64,000 nucleotides of DNA, from NCBI GenBank assembly GCA_009763385.1, contig CM019828.1, forward strand, positions 24,127,000 through 24,190,999. The letters run 5' to 3'. This DNA is from Coix lacryma-jobi var. lacryma-jobi. Its lineage: Eukaryota > Streptophyta > Magnoliopsida > Poales > Poaceae. Shown here piece after piece: positions 12,612 through 23,092 of this stretch. The first letter of the stretch is position 1; each line of letters begins with the position of its first letter. The notes below the pieces were generated by a model, which saw only the letters and a program-made list of their open reading frames with translations, was not told the DNA's origin and ran no database searches. The position numbers and the translations under genes are program-made.

Positions 12612-12830
12612 CCCGGTTTTGAGGCCCAAGCCGGGAAACCTGCCAGCCCAGGTTTTGAGGCTCAAACCTGGAAACCGTCCACCCCGAGTTTTGAGGCCCA
12701 AACTCGGAAACCCGCGAGCCCTGGTTTTGAGGCCCAAACCTGGAAACCGTCCATCCCGAGTTTTGAGGCCTAAACTCAGAAACCGGCCACCCGAGTTTTG
12801 AGGCCCAAACTCGAAAACCGTCGATGGTAG
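12612..12830. repeat. Hairpin array in E1 5' LTR U3
   Basis: Six units have stems of CCGGTTT, CAGGTTT and CGAGTTT types around a tgaggcc/tgaggct loop, about 250-480 bp upstream of the LTR TATA box. Confidence 0.85.
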
Positions 12831-13458
12831 CTTTTTGAGGCTCAACTACCGAACCCGCACCGTAGACGGGATGTGGTTTGCACACCCCGACAACCGGCAC
12901 CGATGCCGATGCATGTCCAGCCTCCACGCCGGGCACAACGCCTTCGCCTTCCTTCTTGACTTGGCCGACGGCACTTGCGCCGCACGCAAGCCCGTGTCCG
13001 ACCTTCGCCAAGTGCCACGACGCCATCGTCTTCCTCCGAACTCTGCCGATGCATCGCACATCCCCATGTGCTCTCGCTCGTCGATGCCATGTGCCAGCTA
13101 CCACAGCTGGTCCTCTGGTCCGTCAGTCCAAGCCTCATGTCCGCCCTTCACCGCTCTGGGTACATCGGCATGGCACGTCCGCCGCACGGCACGCCCATCC
13201 TTCACCGCTCCTGGTCCGTCGGCACGGCACGTCTTTACTTGACCTTCACCTCACCATCGACCACTGTATCCGAGCTCAACACCTGCACATCAACACAGCC
13301 AAGAGGCACATGTTGCACACGCACACCAACACAGAAACACAACTCAACTCAACGCCACCGGTTAGTCATAAACATTAAGCGCATAGCAATTAATGACTCA
13401 ACCGGGAAAAGCCTCAAACCTTCCTCACAAAGTCAATCATTCATCATATATGTTCTCA

Positions 13459-15205
13459 CAAAAGCCGCTTTGCCCTTCTTGGGGGTATAGCCAAGTCCCT
13501 CCTTGTTGAGTGGACACCTTTGGCTACCCAAGCACTTAAGCAAGCGGGCATCTCCACCATAGGCATTGCCTAAGGCATGAGTGAGCTCATTAACCTTGTT
13601 CTTAAGGTTCTTATTTTCTACCATTAATGATGAATCACAAGTAGTAGAAGTAGACATTTTAGTTGAGCTAGATGATGATGATGCATTTGTGGGAGCAACA
13701 ATAATAGGAGCATAAAAAGATTCATCAAGAATATCACATGTAACTCCTACATTGCATGTCTCTACAACATCCTCAATCTTACTTTGATCAAGGAGGGAGG
13801 AGTGGGCTTCCTTAAGCCTAGTGTGAGCTTGATCAAGCTTCTCATGGGCTTCCTCTAGCCTCTCATGAGTGGACTTGAGCTCATCAAAGGATTGCTCAAG
13901 AGCCTTGTTGGCTTTGCGCAATTCTTTCCACTCCTTCCTCTTAGTCTCAATGTAAGAGTGAGCATCTTGTAGCATGCTTATGAGGTCCTCCTTTGAGTAC
14001 TCCTCCTCATCATCACTCTCACTCTCATCGGATGATACCTTAGCGGCCTTAGCCATGAAGCACGTCGATGGAGCGTCGAAGATAGAAGGCTTGCTTGAGA
14101 TAGCAAGACTAGCCATAGCCTTCTTCTTGGTGGTCTTCCTCTCATCATCACTAGAATCACCATCATCGCTTGAGGAAGCATCACTATCTCATGTCACTAC
14201 ATAGGACCCACCCTTCTTCTTTTCTTTCTTCTTCTCTTTCTTCTTCTCTTTCTTCTCCTTCTTATCCTTCTTGTTCTTCTTGTGATCATCTTCATCATAA
14301 CTAGATTGTGGACAATCCGCAATGAAATGATCTTTGCTCTTGCATCGATAGCACCTTCTAGTTGAGCTCTTGGTTGTATCTCTTCTTTTTCTTGCCCCAA
14401 AGCCTTTCTTCTTCATGAACTTGCCGAACTTCTTGACAAAAAGAGCAATTTCTTCATCATCCAACTCATTTCTGCTTGTGCTAGCTTCATCATCGCTTTC
14501 CTCCTTCTTTGCTTTGCCCTTGCTCTTGCTCTTGCTCTTGGAGGATGACGCCTTGAACGCCACGGTCTTCTTCTTCTTCTTCTCTTCCTCTTGGGCTCCC
14601 CCATCCCGTTCCACACGGTATGTGTCTTGTGTGACCACATCACCTAGTACTTGGTTTGGGGTTACCGTATCCAATCTTTCCCTCACAAGGATAGTCACCA
14701 AAGTATCAAACCTTGGTGGTAAGCATCTCAAGAACTTGTGAGAAAAGTCCTTGTCCTCAACCTTTTCTCCCAAAGCCTTCAAGTCATTCACAATCACTTG
14801 CAACCGGTGGAACATCTCCGGTATGCTTTCATCTTCTTTCATCTTGAAGGTTGCAAGCTTGTCCTTGAGAATATATAGCTTGGCGCTCTTCACGGCCTTG
14901 GTGCCTTCATATGTTTCTTCCAACCTTTCCCATATTTCACTTGCTCTTTCAAGGTCCTTGATTTGCTCAAAGACTTTTGTATCAAATGCTTCATAGAACA
15001 AGTTGATGGGCACATCATTCCATTGTAGCTTCTCTTCTTCTCTTGGGGTTGGATCGGCGGTGTCAATTACCACAAAATCATGCTCGATCACATCCCATAT
15101 CTTCCTATTCATGCCTCTTGTGAACGCACACATCTTCCTCTTCTAACAATCAAAGTTGGTGCCGTCAAAAAGTGGTGGCTTCCCCATATAGTTGATTTGA
15201 GCCAT
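13459..15205 (-). pseudogene. gag: Copia gag of E3 (UBN2 type), two stops, cut by E1
   Basis: The start ATG at 15205 gives MAQINYMGKPPLFDGTNF, the typical opening of UBN2 gag proteins. The frame is broken by TAG at 15143-15145 and TGA at 14189-14191 but otherwise continues to 13459. Features are the capsid-like domain (14.3-15.1 kb), a CCHC knuckle CYRCKSKDHFIADC near 14350-14310, a Lys-rich segment, a Ser/Asp/Glu-rich acidic stretch, and a coiled coil with repeated EEAHEKLDQAH-like heptads. It ends abruptly at KKGKAAFV, where the E1 LTR begins; the rest of E3 would lie on the far side of the E1/E0 composite. Both stops could come from Trp codons by G-to-A change. Confidence 0.85.
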
Positions 15206-15247
15206 TGTAACACCGGAGGATGTAAATCCTCAAACAAACGGTGACTT

Positions 15248-15260
15248 GGCTCTGATACCA
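15248..15260 (-). other. Primer-binding site of E3
   Basis: The minus strand reads TGGTATCAGAGCC two bases inside the LTR end, an exact match to the initiator tRNA-Met binding consensus. Confidence 0.9.
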
Positions 15261-15262
15261 CT

Positions 15263-16850
15263 TGAAAGGTCCGAATGGCTAGAGGGGGGTGAATAGCCTT
15301 TCAAAAAACTAGAAACCTGAAACTCAAAGCTCAAAAAATGAGTATCAGATTGCACAGTCGGTACTACCGACTATAGGGGCCGGTACTACCGAGGTCGGTA
15401 CTACCGGTTCTATAGGTCGGTACTACCGACACCCTAAAACTGCTACGAAATCGAGATAGAGGAGATGCAAAAGTGGATCTTGCACATACCAATGTTTCCC
15501 TAGAAGATGTAGATGAAGTTTATACCTTGTGTAAGAAGTGGCTCCTCCCCAAAGTGTAGATTGAGCCTTACCACACCTAAGAACGAGAGAGGAGGGAGGA
15601 AGAACGTGAAGAACACGAGAGCAAACAAAATATCCAAGGATGAAAAATCAACAAGCACACGAGACACAAGATTTAATCCGAGGTTCGGCCACTTCACTAA
15701 GAAGCGCTTACGTCCCCGTTGTTGAGGTGACCACGAAGGTCGGAGTCTCTTTCACCTCCTTGCCTCACTCAAGCAACCACAAAGGCTAGTTGAGTTTCTT
15801 CACTAAGAATCAGAGGGTAATACAAACACTTTGGAGTGCCCTCACAAGTGAGTCAATCACGGGCAACAACCGAAGAACACCTAACCGGGTAGGGTTCCAA
15901 GAACCCAAGAGTACAGAACACAAATCAAGCCGGAGAGATGTTGGATCCAAGTGCTCTAGACGTAGATTGATGCGTCTCACTCTCTAATCTCACTTCCCTA
16001 GCTCAAAGCTTGCAAGAGATTCACTCTAGAATCAAAGGGAGAGAGAGAGAAGGTTAGTCAACACTTGGGAGCTCTCTTTCTTGTGTTTTGGGCGCAAAGA
16101 ATCAAAGAGGTAGCGGTTAGAAGCCGGCCAAGTGGCTACTTAAACAAGTCACGCTGCGCCACGGTCGGTAGTACCGACCCATAGGTTAGTAGTACCGACT
16201 ACATCAACAACGATCGTTAGATTGACCTTTCTAACACATCCGGAAGAGGGTCGGTAGTAGGGTCGGTACTACTGGCCTTATAGCGGTACTACTGGTAGGC
16301 CAAATCTAGATCTACACAGAGAGCCTGCAAAATGACTTCGATCGCCGGTACTACCGACCGGGGGTCGGTACTACCGAGGGTCGGTAGTACCGACCTTATG
16401 GAGGCACTACCTTTAGGTCAAAAATGGCCCAGCACAGAGAGCATGCGATCTGTTCGCGGAGGGGTCGGTACTACCGACTTCAGCAAACTAACCTTCGCGC
16501 TAAAACGACCATAACTTTAGCTCCGAACTCCGATTTCGATGATCTTGGACATTTTGGAAAGCTTATTCAGAGGGCTAAACAACCCACATGAATATAAGAT
16601 CCAAAGCACAAAGGATTAGTACAGAATTCCAATCCAAGACCGATCATAGAGTTCGGAACACACCGAAAAGCCCCCTTTTCTTTTCCGAGTTGATTCACTT
16701 CAACTCCAACACCTTCTCCTTTGCAAATGTGCCAACACCACCAAGTGTATACCACCTTGTGCATGTGTGTTAGCATTTTCACAAACATTTTTTCAAAGGA
16801 TTTTCACTTTCACTCACCACGCCACTCGATCCTAGCAACACCGCAATGTT
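15263..16850 (-). mobile_element. 5' LTR of E3 (outer end uncertain)
   Basis: The inner end is CGGACCTTTCA (minus) at 15263, next to the primer-binding site, with the short C-run typical of these LTRs. The sequence up to about 16800 has no coding potential and carries repeated GGTCGGTACTACCGACC motifs. The outer end is not certain: a TG near 16770 is possible, but 16850-17110 also reads like Copia LTR and could belong to it. No target duplication was recognised. Confidence 0.65.
15355..16485. repeat. GGTCGGTAGTACCGACC palindromes in E3 LTR
   Basis: The motif ggtcggta-g/c-taccgacc (perfect arms around one central base) occurs at 16163-16179 and 16379-16395. Half or near-complete versions are at about 15357-15375, 15390-15430, 16190-16290, 16345-16378 and 16461-16480. 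Confidence 0.85.
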
Positions 16851-17359
16851 AGATCGCTCAAGTGGCACTAGATGTTAGACGTCATGAGCACTTTTCACCA
16901 CATCTAGCTAGCCTAGTTTGTATCCCTCTTGATAGTCCGGCTTGCCTATACTCAAGATTAAAAGTAAGAAATAATCTACCACTTGAGCAAGGCATCTTTT
17001 CTCTTCTTCATTTCACCAATGGTAGAGCATTTGATCACATGAGTGCTTGTGGCCATCGCCATCCTCCATGGTTGCCACCTTGCGAGCTCCACCACATGTC
17101 GTAATCCTTTCTCATTAGCTATACACATATTGTTGATTCCAAATCATTATTTTTTTCTTTTTCTAGTGATATGAAGATCCTTTCTGTTCAACCATTGAAT
17201 CAGTTTGCCTTTTGTACAAAAACTAGTTACTGATATCATCCTACCTCAATTTGGTATGTATTTTTACAAATAAATCAGGGGTTGGGGGTGAGGCTGTGGG
17301 TTGTAAATGAACACAAACAATATACCTGCTTTTTCAGAATACAAAAATTACATAATTAG
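16851..17359. other. Intergenic or degraded LTR sequence
   Basis: There is no gene. 16850-17110 may be the outer part of the E3 LTR. From about 17120 the composition shifts to AT-rich sequence that continues to 26900. Confidence 0.4.
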
Positions 17360-18530
17360 GAAGACATTATTGCCTAATGAATAACACTTAAATTGTCTAG
17401 GAAAATTGAATTCATTACAACATTACTAGTAGCAACCTGCTCATCACCGATAGAGGCTCCAGGAACAGAAGCATTCTTTTTATTTCCTTCCAACAATAAA
17501 TTTATAACACATGTTATCTTTTTTTAACATGCAGGAATACAAGCAATATACAAAGAAGCAAGATACATGCCAGTATAGAGAAGATGTGCAATGTGCAGGA
17601 GTAGATGTATAGTTTTTGTGGTTTTGTGCTTTTTTGAAAACTGTAGATGCAAATTATTCTTTTCTGAGATGTGTTCTTTTTTTGGAAATATTACTTTTTT
17701 ATGAACGTATATGTGTAGTATCTAAAAGCATATGTCTGAGCATTATTTGCCTTTTCTTGTGAACGTATAGATGTGCAAATATGTGGTAGATGTGCAGATA
17801 TGTGGTCGTTATCTAGCCTTGGTCTTACCCCACCGAAAACAAACATAAATTAGTATCCTTGCCAAAAAAAAAGGAATAAAATTATTGTATTTTTACAAAA
17901 AAAGGAAATGCCGTACCATAAGCTAGTTGAACGCTCAGCCGTAATATAGTCTTTTGGTACGACCTTACCATTTATAGTAAAATAAGTTATTTTTTCCTTT
18001 TTCGGCAAGGATGCTAATCACGTCCACACGTTGGCACCCAGGAGAATCTTTTTCTGCCAATATTTGTGGCTTCCGCAGCCCAGTCCCAAATATCGACCAT
18101 GGTTTATGAAAAAAAACAAATCAATCCACATCTTTTAGATACTACATATGTACGTTAAAAAAGGCAATGAATTCAGAAAAAAAAACACCTCAAAAAAGAA
18201 CATTTTTGTATCTATAATTGTCTAGATCACAACACTATGCATTTAGTTCCTAAAAAAGTACATATTTCCACAACTTCTCCGTGCATAGTCTGCATCTTGC
18301 TTATTTGTACATGGCTTGCATCCTGCATGTTAGAAAAAGCATAACATATGTCATAAATTTATTGCTGGGTGGAGATAAAAAAGAATGCATATGTTTAAAA
18401 TTTGAGAAAAATCATTGCTCATGTACCCTCTATTGATTATAAGCAATTTGTTATTAGTAATGCTGCAATTGATTGGATTTTCTTAAGCAATTTAAGTGTC
18501 ATTTATTAGGCAACAATATTCCAGAGCATC
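17360..18530. repeat. Foldback (inverted-repeat) element, about 1.17 kb
   Basis: Two arms of about 550 bp face each other around a centre near 17935. The left arm starts near attgcctaatgaataac (17370) and the right arm ends in its complement near 18490-18520. They stay alignable by eye through shared phrases such as taaatttat.acacatgttat and tatccttgcc to the middle, at roughly 70-75% identity. The centre holds ccgtaatatagtct, which recurs at about 23220. No transposase is present. Confidence 0.65.
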
Positions 18531-18533
18531 TCT

Positions 18534-19381
18534 AACAGTTTGGTAAAATTTACTTGATAAATGTTGTGTTTTAGCAAGTTGCTAAAATAATATACCAAGT
18601 GAAAACGAAGCTTTCAACAATTCTCTATCTTCAACTTGGCAAAAACCAAAAAAAAACGGAGATCCCACCGGTTGAGGTTGTTGACCGTACTTGTCCTTCG
18701 TCTTTTCCAGCTCTTGCTCTGATTCCACTCCGGCAACGCTTCCCCGGTGCTCGAATCTTGGCTGATCTCTACGAAATCACATAGACGACAAGGCAAGCAA
18801 GAGGAGAGATTTTCAAATCAAGGGCACAATGGGAGCTTCAACCAAAAATGAAACTGGATCGAGAACTCTCGAGTGGTACTGAATCGCACCGAAAGAGATC
18901 GAAGGACATACCAGATCATGTTTAGCATTGGCAGGTGGAAGAACCTGGTCGCGACGGCCTTCTCCGTGACGGACTTCTTCTCGTGCAGCTCGCGACGGAC
19001 TTCTCGCGTGGCCCGCGACGAACTTCTCCTCGCGCGGGCTCTCATCGCGACAGACTTCTCCTCGCGACTGTCTTCGGACAGAATCGGGTCTCTCCTGGTC
19101 GTGTGGGTGAGAGTCGCCGAGGAAATATATGGCGGGCTCGTGAGCGGCGGCGGCGCCCTTCGTCACGAACACACGATGGAATTTTCCACGAAACCGCGGG
19201 AACTCGGCTAGCCACGCGCGGGGGGAGATGGCAATGCCGATACGCGTGTAAATATACGCGTGCGAGGAGGATGTATGGCAAGATAGCAAGTCACTTTAGC
19301 AAACTATTGGAGAAGGATTTTTGTTTGTTTTGCCAAATATTGAAGGATGGCAAGTCATTTACCAAACTGTTGGAGATGCTC
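18534..19381. mobile_element. Non-autonomous TIR DNA element, GAGCATCTC ends
   Basis: The ends are inverted: GAGCATCTCTAACAGTTTGG at the left, complement of ccaaactgttggagatgctc at the right. An interrupted-site comparison supports insertion: flanks at 18484-18533 and 19382 onward correspond to continuous sequence at about 22705-22760. The middle (about 18930-19090) is GC-rich with four or more repeats of a gcgacggacttctc-like unit, so the frames there (such as 18813-19289) are unlikely to be genes. No clear target duplication, so the superfamily is unassigned. Confidence 0.65.
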
Positions 19382-19401
19382 TAAGATAAACAATTTATGT
19401 A

Positions 19402-19656
19402 GGGAACGTATGCTATGCAAACTAGACTCTTGTGCAAACTATGCAAACTCTAATCAAGACCATATAAATCTAATCCGATGGCTGGTAATTTTAGCACTCA
19501 AACCCCTCCACTCATCCTATCCGGCTGTTGCAAAACACCCCCATAAGTAGAGGGATTTGACTGCTAAAATTACCGGCCATCAGATTAGATTCTTGTGGTC
19601 TTGATTAAAGTTTGCATAGTTTGCACATAAGTCTAGTTTGCATAGCATACATTTCC
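19402..19656. mobile_element. Mutator-like MITE with 9-bp target duplication
   Basis: A 255-bp near-perfect hairpin. TIRs of about 100 bp start GGGAACGTATGCTATGC and end as GCATAGCATACATTTCC. Flanks atttatgta (19393-19401) and atttatgta (19657-19665) form a 9-bp duplication, the size made by Mutator-like transposases. The related sequence at about 22752-22775 shows the site without the insert. Confidence 0.85.
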
Positions 19657-20179
19657 ATTTATGTATCCTACAAAAGCAAGTATAGTGTCTATTTTTATTT
19701 GTAACTCACAACTTCAGCCTTTGGTAAACTAGTTTAATGACTGAACATAAATGATAAAAAACATGTTACATTCTCTATTGCTGAACAACCATCCCAATAT
19801 TTAGCCTACATCAACATATGAAAACCATAAATCATAATTGCAGGGATAAAACAATACTCAATGCATATAACAAACCTGGTTGTACGTAGAAAGGTTATAT
19901 TAGTTAGAGGAGAAAAACTATTAACTTGCTAGACTGAATTGTAACACTGATTTTAACAAGTTCATAGTTGTATATAGGTTTCTCTACCTCATTGTCACTA
20001 TTATCAAGTCGTCAAACTAATAATGATTACTAATCATGAGTAGTCATCTTAGTCTGATGGGCTTTTTTATTAGTAAGATAGACTAATTTACCTATTCTGA
20101 GGTACATTCTTGCCTACCGAATGATGCTTAAACTGTCTAAGAAAATATGAAGGTGCTAACATGGTTTGACTAGGATATT

Positions 20180-20280
20180 AAATAACTTGCTTAACTAATG
20201 ATATTAAATTGCTTGACTAATGATATTAAATTGCTTAACTAATGAAATTAAATTTCTTAATTAATGATATTATTGCTTTA
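20180..20280. repeat. Minisatellite, unit about 22-23 bp
   Basis: Four to five tandem copies of a unit like gatattaaattgcttaacta occur with small differences. Confidence 0.75.
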
Positions 20281-20344
20281 TGAAGTATAGTATTTTGCCT
20301 AATTCAGTAGTATATTATTGCCTAAGAAATTACAATAAGAGAGC

Positions 20345-20660
20345 TACTACTGTTACTGGACCTACCAAAAGCATAAGAATTCTCTAGGATCAGAAAATTC
20401 TACCTAACTGGAATATATAAAAATGTGTAACTAGAAAAGGGCAATAATTTGCTTAATTTAATCAAGATTCACCTTGTTAGTAATAGTGTTTTTGCCTACC
20501 TAAACCAATAAATATGCTTAACTAAAAAGGTAACATATCAAATTAGAGAAAGTAGTAATTTGCTTATTAGTAATACTACTTTTGCCTCAGTATATTGCAT
20601 ATATTTTGAAATTTGAGTTGTTTATTAGGTATGTAGCACATACCGTAGTACAAAATAGGA
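20345..20660 (+). repeat. Direct repeat, copy 1 (copy 2 at 25195-25580)
   Basis: A block of about 315 bp is shared in the same orientation with 25195-25580. Both copies hold aaaattctacctaactgg, taaatatgcttaactaaaaa and tatattgcatatattttg in the same order. Copy 2 carries extra ttgcctaac words. It is noncoding. Confidence 0.8.
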
Positions 20661-21289
20661 AACAAATTAATAAAAAAGAAATGAGCGCTATGCATATCAT
20701 ACATGATAGAATATATGTGCCAGATAACAAATAGCCAATAAACATGCTAGTAAAACACAATGAAAAACTAGTGTTCTTGTGCTGCATTTCAGACAAAAAG
20801 AACAATAAGCGCTATGCATATATGATAAAACTTCTTGGGTTTACAACCCATCTGTTTATTATTTTAACAGATTTTGCAGCATTATTTTGTAGTTCAGTGA
20901 CATGTATATAACAAGCGGAACAGAAAATATGAAAATGGAAACATGCAAGATATAATGTATGTGTCAGACCATGACTGTAAATAGTCAATCAACTTGTTTA
21001 CAAAAGCACAGTGAACAAATAAGTGTACTTGTGCTGCATTCCAGACAAAAAGAAACGAATGCTATGCATATCAAACACACTTCCCGTGAGTTGCATCAAT
21101 ACATGGATATTATTGGTGCAAAGCATAGACAGATAAATCACTGCATCATCAATTTGCAAAGTACAAGCGAACAAATTATGATACTATCAACTAGAACATG
21201 ACAAACAAATATCCACAACAAAAACTGATAGGATACAAATGCTAAAAATGGAATGTGAAACATCAAACAATAGAGCATTCAACACTTAC

Positions 21290-21908
21290 AGGTTGGTGTG
21301 GCAAGCTTGAGTATGCGAAAGCAAATGTCATAGAGAACGTCAACATAATCCAGAGAGTGTGGCGTTCTCATCTGCGTTCTCAACGAGCTGGTGAACAGAG
21401 ATTGTGGCGTTGTAGTGCTCAACAACAGTATCAGACACCTTGGGCGACAGGAAGATAGAGAACGTCAACATCATCCAGTCTGGGTACTCCTCCTTGATCT
21501 TGGAGATGAGCAGGGTGCCCATTCCTGAACCAGTGCCTCCTCCCAGCAAATGGCAAACCTGGAACCCTACAGTATAAAGGGAGAAAATACATCATAATCG
21601 ATTGCTAAGGCTGTCGGGCATCTAACGCAGCAATCACTGACACACACAAGAATTGTACAACAAAAATGATAACAGACACTAAAGTAACGACTTAATTTAT
21701 CAAAAATGTCACGAACCCTTTAGATCTAGGTGAAATTGTTCAGATCTACAAGATCCAGTGGATGATCCGGTGGGAAAGGGAGGAAAACATTAGATCCAGT
21801 GGGATAGATAGACCAAGGCTTACCTTGGAGGCAATCGCAGTTCTCGGCCTCCTTGCGCACGACGTCGAGCACTGAGTCAATGAGCTCGGCGCCCTCGGTG
21901 TAGTGTCA
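21290..21908 (-). pseudogene. Captured beta-tubulin fragment, intron retained
   Basis: Two exon pieces of a plant beta-tubulin (a microtubule subunit). The first exon piece (21908-21824) reads [16 protein letters not shown] then [10 protein letters not shown] and ends at a GTAAGC donor. The intron is about 257 bp with a GTAG acceptor. The second exon piece (21566 to about 21290) reads GFQVCHLLGGGTGSGMGTLL, the tubulin GTP-binding glycine loop, then through HQLVENADE. Next a scrambled patch (about 21330-21365) replaces roughly ten codons, followed by YDICFRILKLATPT and a GTAAGT donor. The retained intron shows capture at the DNA level and not by retroposition. It lacks both ends of the roughly 445-residue protein and cannot make tubulin. 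The surrounding tract is transposon-like. Confidence 0.85.
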
Positions 21909-22917
21909 ATGAGCTCATGAGCAAGGAGTACAGTTTGATGCACTTGACAGAAGCAAGCAGTTTTAGGGCAGTATCGATCTCCATGAGGAAGAAGCAGGCA
22001 AGCATGAGGGGAAAGGAAAAATGGCCTTGTAGTACCGCAACATAAACAAGTAGACCGATTAGATCACACATGTGTTTATCACCCAGCTTGTTATATATTT
22101 CTTCAGTGATAAACAAATTGGAAAACTGCTAATGAGAATATGAAAATTTACTTTATACTAACAGAAGAATTGCTTCTGCATAGCTTAGAATAATCCAAGC
22201 TGAAAAATTCTAGTAGCAGGTGTTGGTTTCAATATACACAGACACAGTCCATGTATATTATGACTAGCAAGTAAGTTGCTAAAAAACAATATGTGAATTC
22301 TCAGCCTTATGGTGTGCATGTGGATAAGAAATGCCTCGGGCTGAATGTTGAATGTCTTAGGCCGCTTGCAGTCAGACAACAAACCAGAGCCTAAACTCTA
22401 ATGGGTCAGGCAACAAACCAGAGCCTGAACTCTAACGTATTTTATTGCAGTGAAATACACACTAGTGATAAAATCCACACTAGTGGTATTGATTGCCACT
22501 GATGCTAAAATAGAAAAGCAGTTGACCTGAACAGCTAGTAGAACTAGATTAAATGGGAAAGAATGGGGAGTAATCAATAGAAAAAACATACAAAATCTTT
22601 TTATTCGTCTATGAAGCAGTCAATCAGTGTGTTTAAGAGTCATGCTACATTGCTACTTAATAAAGGACGACAATGGTCACAATGCTAGATTGCATTTTCA
22701 GGCAATTTAAGTATCATTCATTAGGTAACAATGTATTTTTAAATAGACAATTTATGTATTTTGAAAAGCAAACATATAGTGTTTCTTCATTTGCAACTCA
22801 TGGCCCACCCTCGGTTTATTTGCAAAAAATACACAGCTCTGTTTTTACTTTTTATGCATAGCTCCATTTTGTGTACCAAGCAAAAATACAAATCAAATAG
22901 AGGCAGGGTGATAATGC
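21909..22917. other. Noncoding sequence flanking the tubulin fragment
   Basis: No gene was recognised. A 79-codon frame at 21877-22116 (minus) partly overlaps tubulin sequence and has no family I know. At about 22700-22730 there is another copy of the ttgcctaatgaat..acttaaatt motif in inverted orientation. Confidence 0.5.
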
Positions 22918-23092
22918 AATAAACTAGTTTGTATACAAAAGGCAGACTAGTTTAATAACTGAACAGAAATGATCAACATAATAGTAGAATAAAAAGGAAA
23001 AGAATGTCAATAAACTAGTTGTGTACCAAATGCAGACTAGTTTAATGATTGAACAGAAATGATCAGCATAACGGTAGAATAAAAAAATGATC
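22918..23092 (+). repeat. Imperfect tandem duplication, about 85-90 bp unit
   Basis: Two copies (about 22918-22997 and 23008-23092) share ataaactagtt, gcagactagtttaat and gaacagaaatgatca in order. A partial relative is at about 19725-19760. Confidence 0.75.

Larger units (their letters stand above)
11014..13458 (-). mobile_element. 5' LTR of E1 (2445 bp)
   Basis: The LTR is bounded by TGAGAACATATATGATG at 13458 (minus) and CGGTCCTTCA at 11014, and flanked by the primer-binding site. The TATA box tatatata is at about 12351-12359. U3 has six hairpin units (about 12612-12830). R-U5 has repeated GTCCGGTC motifs (11440-11760) and a C-run near 11051 (minus). At its outer end it interrupts the E3 gag at 13459. 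The other end of the composite lies beyond the inverted junction, so a target duplication cannot be checked here. Confidence 0.85.
19666..21285. other. AT-rich noncoding tract with ttgcctaa motifs
   Basis: No gene was recognised. It contains repeated ttgcctaa/ttgcttaac words, a minisatellite (20180-20280), and a block found again at about 25195-25580. A partial internal duplication also occurs: about 20690-20830 resembles 20935-21075, sharing cttgtgctgcat and gctatgcatat. Confidence 0.6.

Noticed and set aside
12414..13490. Long frames (up to 211 codons) in the E1 LTR
   Set aside because: Same LTR sequence as above; the repeats keep frames open by composition.
18813..19384. 158- and 149-codon frames
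   Set aside because: They are formed by the gcgacggacttctc repeats inside a TIR element; no known protein family.
21877..22116. 79-codon minus frame upstream of the tubulin fragment
   Set aside because: It overlaps the tubulin piece and has no match I recognise; likely chance or chimeric sequence.
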